In this document: piece after piece, positions 35,291 through 48,000 of the stretch | How positions within the stretch are numbered: the first letter of the stretch is position 1 | How the letters are laid out: the number at the start of each line of letters is the position of its first letter | The notes under the pieces: generated by a model | What the model was told of the DNA's origin: nothing | The model's database searches: none | What the model saw: only the letters and a program-made list of their open reading frames with translations | Assembly: GCA_963970005.1 (NCBI GenBank) | Contig: CAXAMN010006557.1 | Location: 327,123 to 391,122 of the forward strand | Length of the DNA: 64,000 nucleotides | Source of the DNA: Durusdinium trenchii | Lineage: Eukaryota > Sar > Dinophyceae > Suessiales > Symbiodiniaceae | Reading direction: 5' to 3' | Translations under genes and position numbers: made by a program

Positions 35291-35788
35291 TACCTTGCCT
35301 TGCTTTCAATCACAGCGGTATGTTTCTTCCGCCGTGTGTAATTGGAGCGTTTTCGGAACGCAGGTCTCTTCTGTGATCAGTTGGTTTGCTTAAAACTGGC
35401 TTCCTAGATTTCTGGCTTCCTGTTTTCTGGATTGAAGCGATTGCCGCTTCGCCTTCGAGTGACTTTGGCTCTTCCTGGCTCAGCAAACACACAGCTCGCT
35501 CTGCGAACTGCCGCAGTTTTCACATCAACGGCCTGTGGGAACAGTGGCTCCATGTGTTGGAGGCCATCGCTATAACAGGTTGGAGGCCATCGCTTGTCCT
35601 GAATTTTTGATTTTGGACTTCTCCGTTTGTTTATGCACCTCTCCTATCTTAGTATCGCGCGAGGAAGGTACATTTGGTCACCTTCGAACCAGTGTACAAG
35701 AACAAGCCTGGTGTAGTTCTTATGTGGAACAAGAACAACTTCTCCAAGATCTATGTAATGGATCATCAATGAGTGGCTTTGGACAAGC

Positions 35789-36277
35789 TCAATCCACAGC
35801 ACTGGATGACAGTATTTTACTGGAATGATAGTTGCAAGATGCCTCCACGACCACAGGCGCCAGCCCACAACCCAGTGACAATGGACCTCGATGGTCCACC
35901 AGGACAGCCTCCACATCCTGGTCTAGCACCTGATCCGAATGAAGATGCTGATATGGATCAGATGAATGGTGCACCGGATGAAGATGATGCCGGTATGCCG
36001 ACATCCCACTCGACCTTTCCGACGGTCGGCATGCTTCAGGCATTCTGATGACTGCAGACGCTGAACAGGTTTCACCCTCTGGCCATTCTTTTTGTCTTGA
36101 GTGGCACTGGCAACCGGTGGGTGGATGAGGTGGTGGCGTGCTTGGCATCTCATAGTCGGATGCCGGTGGTGTTGAAATATCAAAAGTCTGTGGACCAGTG
36201 TGTGGAACAGTTGGTGCTGGTCCAGGTGGCATTGGAGGTGCAGGTGGTGCTGGTTGAATAGGCTCCAATGCTAACAT
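35789..36277 (-). pseudogene. E3 relict, Pro-rich linker
   Basis: The frame begins with a Pro-rich segment (PAPPAPPMPPGPAP, TPPPHPPTG) such as often separates integrase from reverse transcriptase in dinoflagellate copia proteins. The remaining residues look out of frame. No catalytic motif is present. Confidence 0.4.
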
Positions 36278-36280
36278 CTT

Positions 36281-36562
36281 CTATCGGATTAAAATCCTTA
36301 TCTTTGACACATTGGTACGGACTTTGCGAGTGCCAAGGTCGATGCCTGCCATGGAGCCTTCTATGGTAAGTAGTTTCCCTTTATATAATCCACTTACCAA
36401 CACGACTACCATCTGACATGATCTTGCTTGTCTTCGGCCCAGTAATAATATATCTTGCCACCTGGAACAAAAAGAACCTGAAGACATGTTGAGTTTAGCA
36501 CTTAAGTCACGTCTGACATCATCTGCTTGTTTTGCCTCTAGATAGGCCTTGGTTGCAAGCAT
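36281..36562 (-). pseudogene. E3 relict, integrase C-terminal-like
   Basis: The frame ends in GLYKGKLLTIEGSMAGIDLG followed by RKVRTNVSKIR, a beta-rich, basic stretch of the kind found at the C-terminal end of retroelement integrases. Position between the previous integrase-like frame and the Pro-rich linker supports this. It is a fragment. Confidence 0.4.
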
Positions 36563-36636
36563 CCTAACTGCTTCTATCTTCTTCTGTGGTGTCGGAACAT
36601 CGGAAGTTAACTGAGAAGGAGTAGCAGTCTCTAAGT

Positions 36637-37251
36637 TCAGGATGCCTGCAGCCTACGAGTAAATGCCATCTCTAGTGGAGTCACACCACCGTACGTAACG
36701 GAGGAATTCCTAGCAAGACAAGCTTGACGGACCAATTGTCGATAAGTGACATCCGCTAGTGCGGGATCGTCTGCCAAAGAATTCACCATCAATGTTACCG
36801 GTTTCTTGTAAGGCCATGGTGTTCGTGGTCCTAGTGCAATAGGCCCAATGTTTCTACGAGCATAAAAGTCTTCAAACATGCTGGTTCTACTTACAGAGGA
36901 AAGTTGTAGAAACTGTGTCTTGACTGCCTGATTCTCGCAGTTTTCCATTGGAATGTTTTGTGCACTTATTGCTGATACTAGGGGTTGTCGCTGTTGCTCA
37001 TTCAAATCTGCCTGCACAATGAATATCATGGCAATCAAATTCCCAGGTAATGGGAATGCGACTTGATGCGCTTGTCTGGCGGCTTCTGTTCTCTGATTCC
37101 AAAATTCTTGCACAGCATCGGGTTTATCTTCTGCATCCATCGCTGCGATTTCAGCACGCTGCTGTGCAGTCAATGTGTTAGTGAACTCGACTGATTGTGG
37201 TGCCGGGAGGTCTCGGTAGAGGTCCATCCATGCGTTTTGCAAACGTCTCAT
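36637..37251 (-). pseudogene. E3 relict, gag-like fused to end of integrase
   Basis: 204 codons. The N-terminal two-thirds looks gag-like (Gln/Glu-rich helices such as LTAQQRAEIAAMDAEDKPDA). The C-terminal end, with RQACLARNSSVTYGGVTPLE followed by MAFTRR, resembles the segment after the integrase catalytic Glu (in E2 the matching part reads AARNRFMDRFGFSPMQRVFG). If so, an internal deletion has joined gag to the end of integrase, removing protease and the catalytic core. Confidence 0.45.
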
Positions 37252-37336
37252 GGTGATTTCAAAAACACCCCTCCAAGTGACCTACTCAGAAACACATGTT
37301 GATTGTCCTTGATGAAGAATGGACGAAGTGTTCGTT

Positions 37337-37732
37337 TCAAATAGTCAACTCCATAACCTGCATCTGCGAGCAAGACCGGTTCTCTAGCATGCCTTTATAG
37401 TGTGCGGCTGCACCTACAAGACTGTTCTTCAAGCTAGGACCGTGCTTGCGAGGAGTCAATGTTGTCAGGTTCAACCAGTTATCTATGCAATCTTCATACT
37501 CAAACGAGGATGTTAAACCATCGAAAGTCGGTGCAATCTTCGGAGTCATCCTAAGTTGAGAAGCTTCGGGAACCTGTGCTGCGCACGCATCTGGCCTACG
37601 ATGCCCTGCCGCTAGAGCGGTCTCAGGGCTTGTTGGTGTCTGGGCTGATTCATGGCCTTCTTCTGAACTCTCGCTATCGCTCAGCACGCCCGGTAGTTCG
37701 GGATTTCTGGAGCAACGAAGCTCCGCTACCAC
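37337..37732 (-). pseudogene. E3 relict, gag N-terminal region
   Basis: 131 codons beginning right at the primer-binding site. The piece APTFDGLTSSFEYEDCIDNW is typical of gag proteins, where a target-capture segment 'F.G' precedes a helix with a Trp. The frame breaks before the next segment at 37251. Confidence 0.45.
37719..37731 (-). other. Primer-binding site of E3
   Basis: On the element strand the sequence is TGGTAGCGGAGCT, matching 12 of 13 bases of the E1 and E2 sites. It lies three bases after the 5' LTR as I have bounded it. Confidence 0.7.
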
Positions 37733-37734
37733 TT

Positions 37735-37969
37735 TGAGGGTGGAACCGCCCGCAGTGGAGCGTACAGTCCTCAGTATCGACCTGGATCTAGCTTACAGCC
37801 TAGCAACCTCACAAGAGCGGTGCGAGCGAAGGCGAGCAGCGGCTTTTTGTATCGCACAAGATGTACCTTGAGCCAAATATTATGGCCGGTCGTATGCATT
37901 GCGTAAGAGCATACATACAACATAAACCACATGAAGCAACAGCGAATGGGGGCCCAAAAACAAGAAACA
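37735..37969 (-). repeat. 5' LTR of E3
   Basis: About 235 bp, starting TGAGGG and ending AAACA on the plus strand. It pairs with 34415-34644 and is bounded on the outside by GGGGG. Confidence 0.82.
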
Positions 37970-38576
37970 GGGGGAGGGCCCGACGAACAGAATCATCTCT
38001 TACAGGACCAAACTCAATGCACAATCCCAACTCCTGATTGTAATACATGTTTGCTAAAGCAAGGAGAACTCAGGTAGCTCAAGCTACCTTTGGTGATTTA
38101 GGGCGGAACCAGGGCAAGGCACATGTTGTAAGTTCTTGTCGGTCAGGGTTCTCATATCATGTTCTCATCCACCCCCTCCTGGATCTGCAAACCAGTTCGG
38201 AAAAACACGGAAAGCGGAGCAGGAGCCCCACATCCCCAACAGAGCCCACAACATGTTTTGTGAACAATGGGTGAAAATTGCCAATATGATAAGGGAGATG
38301 CCCCAAGATAGCCGCAGACTGGCAGCAAAACAACCATGCCTCAACAAAAAGTAACCTTATACTTGTCGGACCTAAGTCTGTCATGGTTTTTACCGCAAAA
38401 AAAGTAAAATAACAGTAGCAAAACCTTCAGCATAGCAATCACCTCCAACATACCCCCACGAGAAGCCTCAAGAGAGCCAGAGCCCCAACATTTGGCGAAA
38501 CGTGCCAACATGGAGGAGAGAATGCACCAAGATCGCCGAAGATTGGCACAAACATGCCCAAATTTGACCGCCCATT

Positions 38577-38964
38577 GGAGCAAGCTTGCGTAAGCAACAA
38601 AAACGACAAACAAAACTGTCAAAACTACCTTTCTTGCACTTGTCGGACCTCGTTTTCCATAGTGTTTATGGTGTTTTGTGCACACTACTATGCAAAAGAC
38701 AACCTGCCCAAGGGCACTGGAGCAAGCTTTCATAAGCAAACGAAAGCTCTCAAAAACACCTTCCTTACACTTGTCCAAACGTTCGCGATTCTGGCTATGC
38801 CGCCTGGGGCAGACTGCATTATTGACATCCTGGGTGTGTTCGTCCGGAGCAAGCTTTCATACACAAACGAAACACAAATTAGAAGCTCTCAAAAACGTCT
38901 TCCTTACACTTGTCAGACCTCATTTTTCATGGTTTTTACCAGTGTTTTATGCACATTGCCCTTC
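38577..38964. repeat. Imperfect three-copy tandem repeat
   Basis: Each copy begins 'gagcaagcttt(g)c' and continues with 'gctctcaaaaacacctt' and 'ccttacacttgtc'; copies start near 38577, 38722 and 38848. Copies 1 and 3 also share a 'gacctcgttttccatagtgt'-like tail. Copies differ by small indels, so no common reading frame is preserved. Confidence 0.55.
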
Positions 38965-41084
38965 AAAGCCTTTGAATGCCGGAAAACAATAAAAACCTCA
39001 AAAATTGCCTCCGGTGCAGGTAAAAGTGCAACTTTTTGAGGGCAAATAAGCTCAACACAAACCCACCCAAAGCAACTTTTTACTGTAAATTACAGTGTTT
39101 TTTGCACCTTCGAACATGCCAAAAAAAAGCCTCCACGGTCAGCTTGGCCCCCCGCCCACCCCCCCCTTCCCTTTCGGTAATACTTCCAAGCGCTACAGCG
39201 CTTTCCGTCATCGCCCGTACGATAACTAACACCATAAACATGGACCCTCTGGTTGATGCAGAGTATAAGAATTCCAAGGGTCTTCACTGACGCGTGTTGG
39301 CGGCAGAAACGGCCCAAGCCCACGGGCGGTCCCCTGGCGTGCGCAAGTCTTCCAACCAGATCCTCAGCCGCCGAAGCTGAGCTGGAAGGGTAGGCCCTAC
39401 AGGAGTCAAAGGTAGGTGGAATGTCTGAAGATATCGGACGCTGACGAGTGTCCTTGGAAAAGAAAGGCTAGGCTATACCTTTAAGATCCTCTTTCCATCT
39501 TTTTCAACCTTTTCTTGTTCAGTGAGGCAACCAATCCCCCACACTTGTCCTGAGTCGGTGAAGATGTGTGGAGAACCCCGACACGAGGAGTAGAAAAAGA
39601 CAGGGTGTCCCATCCCACTGGTCTCAAATGTTCGTGATTCCCACTGAGACGTCTCAAGGCTATTCAAGGCTCGGGCTTCACCCACGTTCACCCAGGGTCC
39701 ATCAATGTCATCCAGTTCCATGAGCCTGTGAGAGAGTCCAGTCCACCCTCCAAGTCCGATATGTCCTGGATGTCCGGGGCAGGTGCGCAGGTTCCGCCCA
39801 GCTGTGCTCTGTTCGTCCCATTCGACACCTGAACCGGCCACGGTCCTGGAACACTGGTCGCCGCCCTGGGCCCCCCGCGTCTTAATCTTTCCGGCCGACT
39901 GGGATGGGAAGGGTGAGAGCGCGAGAGGTGAGAGCGCCACATGGACACCAGGGCCATGTGGCGGAACATCGGGGGTTGGGTGGCGGTGAGAACTTCGTTT
40001 TGACCTTTATACAGCGGGATGCCACGGGGGCGTTCCTCTTGAAAGCCATCAGCGACTTTTTGGGGCATGGTCTTGTGTGAAATCCCATTCTTGAAACACT
40101 ATGGCAAGCCTCTTCTGCTGTGGCATCGATCTACCCTCGGAATCCTGCCCTCGGCTGCCTTCATCCCCGGCAAGCTCGACTAGACCGAGACCAGCGGCGG
40201 ACCATCCACCGCCCACGGCCAATCCCTTGGCCCTGGGATGGGTGGGAAGGGACGGGTGGTCAGATTCGACCACCTGCCGGAGAAATAAATAGTTTGTTTA
40301 AAAAAATGGTGGAAAGGTATACGGTTCATCTGTAAGACATGGTAAGATCATCCTAGACCTCTAGCTCCAAGGCGCTCGCGTGACCCTTTCACTCTGTCAC
40401 AGCGGCGTGGGACGCAAAACGGTAACACATTTGAGCCGACATTTGCATCGCTGCATTGCATATGTTGCATCTTCCACCTAGAGGTTGCTGCAGGTCACAA
40501 CCCAGAAGGCCACACTGCAGTTTCGACAGGTTTCGACTGGTTTCCACTGGTGTCACAGGACCTCATTTCGGTCCTTCCACCGCTCTTATCACATGCCAGT
40601 TCGGTCCTTCCACCGCTTCCAGTTCGGGTTTGGGTCCTGGGTGGGGTGTCTCGTATCATCCGGATCACCAGGACCGCACCCAGGACCGGTCCGGTCCGGC
40701 CGGCCTCGTAGGATGCTTGTGTTTCGTCGCCCTCGGCCAAGAACTCCTGATTGACCTCGGTTTTTCGTTGGTTTGTTGGTCTTCGAACGTTCGCGTCCGG
40801 GACATCGACCAATAAGCTTTCTTTCCTCCCCCCGGTGAGGCCCACGCCTCAACTCTTGGGCTCGAAAAATGGTAGCATTATGCCATTCAGGATTTGACCA
40901 GGACTCCGTCTTTGTTATCTTTGTTCCCTTTCCATCCCTTTCCTGGTTCCCCTCCACAAGCCTCCAAAACGTACCACCCTCCGACTCACACTAGGCAGCC
41001 CACCAGCTTCAACTGCTGCTTGGCTGCAGGGATGCCGGTGGAGTCCTCGATGCCTCAGTCTGAGAAACCAAAAAGCCATGTATA

Positions 41085-41188
41085 TACACTCCCGAGAACT
41101 AACATAGACCTGACAATGGCTCCCTGCAAGAGTGTTTTCCTCTACCAACCAGTGGTTTTCAGGGTCCATGTTAGTCTTCCAGGGTGTA
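41085..41188. mobile_element. TA-flanked MITE, family A (copy 1)
   Basis: 104 bp. The left end 'tacactcccgagaactaaca' pairs with the reverse complement of the right end, 'tacaccctggaagactaaca', giving an imperfect terminal inverted repeat of about 30 bp ending near 'gaccctga'. Ends coincide with TA dinucleotides, as with Tc1/mariner-type targets. It is non-coding. Confidence 0.65.
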
Positions 41189-42317
41189 CCCGGGCGATCA
41201 GTTGGAATTTTCAGATATACAGTAGGTGGTGTGCATACAGTACATGAATCTCAGTCATTGTCTTGAGGTCTTTACACACTCCAACTTCACGCGTCGACCT
41301 GGGGGAGGAACTATTCACATGGCGATTTTCTGATATGATTCGATTGCTATCAATTGATGTGGGTGTCTTCTCAAAATTAGCCTGGAACCTCTATTGAATC
41401 ACGTGCCATTTTTTAGTTTGCCATGTGGATCGCTGGAGAAGTGATTTGTGGGTCCCGCGGACCTGGAGAAACCTCGGGGACCGAGCTCCCCCGCGCGCGC
41501 GCAGCTGCCGACAGCTCTCCTCTGGCGCCCAGGGCACTCGCGTGCGGCTGGCACCTTGAACCTCAGGATGAGAGACACCTCGTTTCGATGGGAAGGGCAA
41601 GCAAAGAACTAACATGAACTAACAGAGTTTTGCGATGTGAGGAGAAAAACCGCACCAGCTGCATCGGATGCTCTGTTTCACCTGGGATTGGTCAACGTTC
41701 TGGGTACGTTGACCAATGATCATACTCGCACCTTGCTTGCTGTTGCCCATCTCCAAACCCATTCGGATTTCTGCAGACCCTACAAGTAGACCGGCAGAAT
41801 TCGGTGAATCAATACGCTCCGAGAACATCAATCCTCAGAGATAGTGATCCGGACATGTGGCAAGTTTGCCAAGTATATACATTGCATGCCAAAAATTCTT
41901 ATCAAACACTGTTCTGCCTATGTGGGGATCCTACAAGAAGTCTCCCTTGACGCTCTTCAAAGGTCTCCAAGCACCGGACGATGGTCACCGAACCTGATGC
42001 ACGCGTCCGGGCTTGGACTCAGTGGGCCCACAGCCACATGGAAACATCGATATTTCACGGATCTTGGGGGCGGAACCACTCGTTGCGTTGATTCTCTGCG
42101 TCGCGCGACCGGGATTCAGGTGCTGGGTTGCGAGAGGAGTCTGCGCCTGACCTCGCGAAGCGTCGGTCATCTCCAAAGACCAAAGACACGGGGATCGGGC
42201 CCCTGGGAGTCCCGTGTTTTCGCTGTCTCGGCACGGCCTTCCAGTGGGACAGCTGGCTCCTCCTGCAGGGAAGGAGAGCAAAGGGCCGCAGCTGTTCCTC
42301 AAGCTGAAGGAGGGAGA

Positions 42318-42463
42318 GAGAGAGAGAGAGCGCGAGACGAAAAAAGTCACAGCCCGAAGCACGGAAGAGCATACAATAACGATAGATATCGTGGATAATG
42401 TTGTGATAAAGTAGAAAGTCCAAAGTCTAATCTAGATAGTAGTCCATATATATATATATAATA
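42318..42463. repeat. AG and AT microsatellites
   Basis: An AG run of about ten dinucleotides lies near 42318 and an AT run near 42448. They are simple sequence and carry no other signal. Confidence 0.7.
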
Positions 42464-45057
42464 GTTATTTGGGAATGCTACGGTACCTTACTCTCACAGA
42501 CCTTTGGCTCCCCAAACCGGGCCTCACCGCTTTTTCAATCGCCCTCCCTTGAAAATCCACCAGGCCAGCCAACGGGAAGTTAAAATGACAAATAACACGT
42601 GCCTTTCTAGCATACATACCGTTCCTTATATAAATAAAGACAGAGCCAAGTGAAGTCCCTCACCACCGGGCTCCTGTGGTGTCTCCTCTGCCCCATCCTT
42701 CGGTGCCGCGTCTTTCTCCACCGTATCCACCGCCGCCTCTGCCGAGCCTCAATACTCAAGGGAGGCTAAGGCGACGCGACCGCAAAGAAAGCTGCGTCAT
42801 GAACCAAGCCGCTTGGAAGACATGTATCTCCTTTTAAGAAACAATGTCGTGTGGCGGGCTTGGTCAGCACCAAATCCAAAGAAACAGGGAGTGGTCCCAT
42901 CAGAGCCTTTGAACACCTGATGCACCACAGGCACTACAGATGGGGAAGTCTGGATGATTTCGCTTGGACTGAAGCATGGGGCAGGTGTCACTCAGTTCTG
43001 GTTCCAGGTGTGTCCAGGCACCCCCACGCGTTTGGAGGCTCGGTCGGAGCACGCTCGGCCTGACAGAAAGACCCCGCCCGAAATCGATGGATGGCTTTGA
43101 GGGAAGATCTGCAGGAAACTGTATTCAACCCCAAAACTATATGGGTTTCCTGGAGCATTTGTCCAAATCAATTCTGGAACAAACAAGCGTGTCACTCACT
43201 CATTCGGCTCGAATAGACCTAATGAGGACGGAGGAAACCCGTATATTCGAAGGAGTCCAGGATCCAGGACCACAACGTTGAGACGACCTGAGGACCTCCG
43301 TCGACAGTCAATGGACTGCTTTTTGCGTCGTAGGAAGGGTACATGCCATCAACATGACTTTGTCACCTGAATGGCTTGGACATTGTGATAGGGCCAGGAA
43401 GATGCCAACTGTGCACCTGACTTTAATGCACAGTGCTTCCGGGCCCTTGAAGAAAAGCCTAAACTCAGCGGGGGGCTAGGCTAATAGGCCTAGCATCCCC
43501 GCAATTCGACAATCACCTGGCCAGGCACTCTTCAGGAAGACAGTCAGACTGCCCACGCCAGGCTCGGTCGCTGATACAAAGAGCTCCACTCTTTCGACGA
43601 CAAAAAGCGACCCATCCTGGGCATTCCAAACTCACAACCGCTGCAGCCCCCCTTCGCGCCATCAAGTTGTTTCGTCAGCCTTGTTGTCTTTAGATCCCGA
43701 GCATTCCTAGTCATGAACATGTCCACCCAAGCAAATCTAGCTGGACACCCACTGGGTAAAGGAAGAATCTTCCCAACCTATCCCAGCCTAGCAGCCACAT
43801 GTCAAGAGAATGTGCATTGACCGCTGTGGGAGGGTGGGAATAGGGCTTCATATGCCTACGTAGGTCTAGTCCAGTCAAAAAAAATAATTGAAACCGAATG
43901 TGTGAAGGTACCAGAAGCAGGGCATAGCAGGGTCCTTCCAACTCCTTCGGAACTTTTAAGGCTCATCCTGGTCCGGTTCAACATAAGAATATATCTGAAA
44001 CATCTGAAACCACCACTTAGTCATTCTGTTTCATTGAGTTCTTGACGTTTCCTCCTCACGCCAAGCATCGAAGCCTTCCAACCTCCAATCCTCAGTTGAA
44101 GAGGTTCTCACCTGCTCTCCCCGGCACCTGGGACGCGCGGCATCAGGAGGTGTTCCAACACATCGAGGTAGGGAAGAAAGACACCTGGACTTGGACCAGA
44201 ACAGATGTGGTTTGGACTCACCACAAACCAACGAACTCGGTGTCGAGTTAGCTCGTCCCAGAGGGCCGAGCTTATGGCCATGTCCCTCGACGTTGGGAAC
44301 TCGCCGTTTCCCTCTTGTCTCTCGTCCAAAAAAACACAGGGGGGGTGCCTGACGGTGCCTGTCAGAGGTCCGAGGCGCCCTCAGGCACCGACGTGGGACA
44401 GCTCCTACACCATTAGGCATCGGCTTTGCCACCCCAAGCGTCTTTGGGTGAAGAGGGCACCACTCCGATGGTGGTGGTTTCCGTGGTGATCTTCGCATCG
44501 CTCAGGGAGTAGGCCTCGGTGATCCCGTCCGGGCACGGTCCGGGCTCGGTCGGACCTCACCTCCGTGGTGATGGAAGACATCCGATGTAGTTGGATTCCG
44601 GCGACCGATCTGGAGAACGGTTCGCGGAATTTGGGAGGCACCCATCAATGGCGCCCTCCGAGACGCTTGGGGTCTGACTCTCCGGGCCCCCCATCTACGG
44701 GTCTCCGAGAGTCGGTGGTGCCGGAACCGGAGGGAGGTGAAGAGCGCACCCCAAACAAAACGATGACCGGAGCATTTGCAAAGGCCTTTTATAGAGAGAA
44801 ACCTCTCTTTGGAAGGGGATGCCCGAGCTCGGACCATTCACCGGTAATAATGGTGGTTGCGCCCTTGGAACGATTTGTGGGTCCCGGTGTCCGGTACCAT
44901 ATTCCTCCAGTCCACATTGATTTGGTTGTACAATGTCGTGCACTTGTGGGTGTCCCCTTTTAGACGTCAACCAGCCAATCATAGAAAGGTCATCCATGCT
45001 GAAAACCACTGCATGCTGCTGCATTCAGCGACCCTGATACCTTCGAAGTTAGACAAA

Positions 45058-48000
45058 TCACAAGGATGCCATCCAAGTGAGATACGGCGGTCCACCGAGG
45101 GCCTTGCGGCCGTTCGCTGCACACCACCCACCTTCCGCCACACCCATTCCTCCCACCTTCGTCGGTGAATGGTGATGAGAGTCCATGCCCACCTGGTGCT
45201 TTTGGGCAGTGCGTGCGGCGTGCGGGAAGGAGAAGCTGGCTGCCACGGACAATTAGAGCATTAGCAACAAGTCGACAACCCTGAAAGACTTGACTCTTCG
45301 CCCTGAAAGTCAACTCTCTGCCACGCACTACTCTTCTACTGGCAAAGATTTGCACGTGCAACCTTGCAAGAAGACGCGAGAATCCTGCAATTCAAAGGAC
45401 TGTGCCCATTCGGCTGCCCGAAAAAACGTCGTTGATTGCTTGAACAGCAAGGCTGCCACCTGGACACCCTCCAATTCCTTCAACCGGAAGAAGGGTCCTA
45501 TAGATCAGCAGCAAAATCCCTACCCGGGTTGCCTGTTCCACCTCCTCGCTGATCCGCAAAGCCCCAGTGAGCTTCAAGAGCAGGAAGATGATAGCAGAGA
45601 GGCTGCCAGACCAGAGGATGACCTGCGAAACGAAAGGCTCGAAACAAGGTGAGACATCCAGCTAGCTATATATCTAGCAAAATAAAATCATGCCAAACCC
45701 TCTCTTGGTCCCAAAAACTGCTTGACGTAGCTGTCTTAGGATAGGACAGGAAGCCTCGGATGCCTTTTCCAAACCATCAAAAACACGGCGCAGAGTGGGT
45801 TGTCTTCTTTCAGTTTCTTTCTCATCTGTGTCTTAAGTCTCATTGCGCCGGGTCTTTTTTCGTCTCCCGTTGAGCCCCGCACCATGATGATGAGGATGAA
45901 CTGTGCTCCGATAGCACTGCCCCCAATGCCGGTCTGGCAAGTGGAGTCCGTCGTTGAGACAGGCATGCATCCAAAACCACTCCTCAACTACGCCAAAGCT
46001 CCATTGACGCGACAGAATGGCTCAAGGATTGTGCTTTTGGATCTCCCACTGTCAACTGATGACGGTAGATATTAAGCTAGATCTCGGCAGTCAAGGCTGA
46101 AGCAAACTAGAAATATAAGCCAAGCTTGGCAAAGTTCATTTTATCCTGTACTCTATATGGCCATCTATCTGCAGAAAAGCCTCCAGCCATGGTAATGATC
46201 AAAACCCTTTCCCCAATCAAAGAAGCCGCATGCCAACACACCCCAAATGCCACAAAAGCCGTGAACTGGTGCGGCGTCCACTGGATCATCAATCTTCAGC
46301 TTTTGAAGGAGCATGGAAGAACCTTGGTAGAAAAATGCTCCAATCAATCCAGTAGCAAAAGCACTGCCGCATTCCATGTTGCCGCAGCCTGCCGTGATGG
46401 AGACCAAACCTGCAAGAATGCCATTGCACAAGCCACCAACGTCATACTTCTTTGTGATGGCGTAGCGAAGGATGAAGACAGTGATTCCACCAGTAGCCGC
46501 AGACAATGTTGTGTTCATCGCAACCTGGGAATTGCGTGTACAAAGGATTCGGGGCAACACTGTAAACATTAGTGTCGGTCATCAGTATAGATCAGGAACT
46601 GAAAACAAAAGTCACCTCAAGCACTTGCAAGGAACCTGAGCTGCCATGGCACCGGTTGCTCCATCGTGCATTGAAAGGGTGGAACCTGGGTTGAAGCCAT
46701 ACCAACCGAACCACAAAGCGAAAGTGCCCAGCACCACCAAAGGAAGGTTGTGGCACTCAAACTCATCAGGGTTCGTAAAGCGCCCCGCTCGTGGTCCAAG
46801 CACAATGGTTCCTGCCAAGCCAGCCACTCCTCCTGTCAGGTGGACCACACCACTGCCCGCAAAATCCATGTAGCCAACATCGAGGACAGTGGCAATCCAG
46901 CCTCCACCCCAAGACCATGCCACAATGACTGGGTAGATGAAGCTCGCCATCCTTAGAGCCGGTTTCAGCGTCTGGAACGCGACGACCATGTGACTGACTG
47001 TCTGTGTTTATATATGTACATAATATGATGTGCGTGAATTTGATGGAAGTTCAGGTGAACACCTTCTCATGAATCAGACCAGCAGTTCGTGCAGTTCGAT
47101 CCGACCGGAGCATTTCGACACGCCAATGTTGGCTCAAGGCACGAGGGGACTCGGGCAGGACACCGGTAAAGAGCGAGGGCGGGGACGGCCCTTTAGGATA
47201 GGTTGGATGGGTTCGTTCCGTGCTACCTTTGTGGTTCCAACCGGAATCACATGTGTGTGTGAGCCTTCCATGACCCAGCATGATCCACAGGAAAAAGATT
47301 GAAAAAGTGAGTATCAAATCCCAGCAGCAAGAATGCAAAGACCGCATATGTGGGGCTCTTCACACGCTCAGCAACTGCACCACTGACGATGGTGGCACCA
47401 GCAGTGCAAAATGCCTGGGAACGATCATTGCGTGTCAAAGTCATGTGGGCTCAAACACTCTCTCAAAACAAGTTTAAAACTTGCCCCCCACATAATTACA
47501 TTGGACATATGATTCGTATATACAACGAATTTCAGGCTGAGACTCCCATTGAAAGAACCAGCTTAGCATGACGCTTTGGCACCCATCTGCGTCGCAGCTT
47601 GCCATTGGAGTGATGACACCCGTGGTCTGATCTTGGGTGTAGAAGTCGAAGCCGGCAAAGCCCGTGGTTCCAATGAAACCGTTGCCTCAATCCACCAATG
47701 TTTGAACTTTTGATGTAATCAACACGTGCAAACACCATGCGAAAACATTGCTCAAGCTTGGATTGGGGTTGGGGAAATGTGCAAAAGAACCTGCTTCCAT
47801 ATCAAATATATATCCAAGTGACCATTCTGGGCACCATAGGCAAAGGCCCACCCAAAAAGCCACCACCCCAAAGTGCCCACGCAAACGTTCACCAAGTTCT
47901 TCATGAGCACGTTGGATGCATTCTTTGCACGGCAGCTGCCCGTCTCAAGCATGCCGAAGCCAGCATGCATGAACATCACCAATGCACCACACAAGCAAAG

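Larger units (their letters stand above)
34410..37974 (-). mobile_element. LTR retrotransposon E3, deleted and non-autonomous
   Basis: The element is 34415-37969 (3,555 bp), flanked by GGGGG on both sides (34410-34414 and 37970-37974). LTRs of about 230 and 235 bp start TG and end CA but differ by roughly a tenth of positions plus small indels, so it is clearly older than E1 and E2. A primer-binding site TGGTAGCGGAGCT follows the 5' LTR. The interior is too short for a copia polyprotein: gag-like and integrase-C-terminal-like frames remain, while protease, integrase core, reverse transcriptase and RNase H are not found. Confidence 0.82.
37975..45057. other. Non-coding stretch with repeats
   Basis: No gene recognised. 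It contains an imperfect three-copy tandem repeat (38577-38964), a MITE (41085-41188), an AG run at about 42318-42338 and an AT run at 42448-42463. At 41690-41730 a 13-base inverted repeat surrounds 'gttctgggtac'. The part from about 43280 to 44700 has scattered similarity to 48870-49640, consistent with an old tandem duplication that includes the downstream flank of each ammonium transporter gene. Confidence 0.5.

Noticed and set aside
46126..46572. Plus-strand 148-codon frame repeated at 50628-51074
   Set aside because: It is the antisense shadow of AMT exon 6 (exon 7 in copy 2); its conservation comes from the gene on the other strand.
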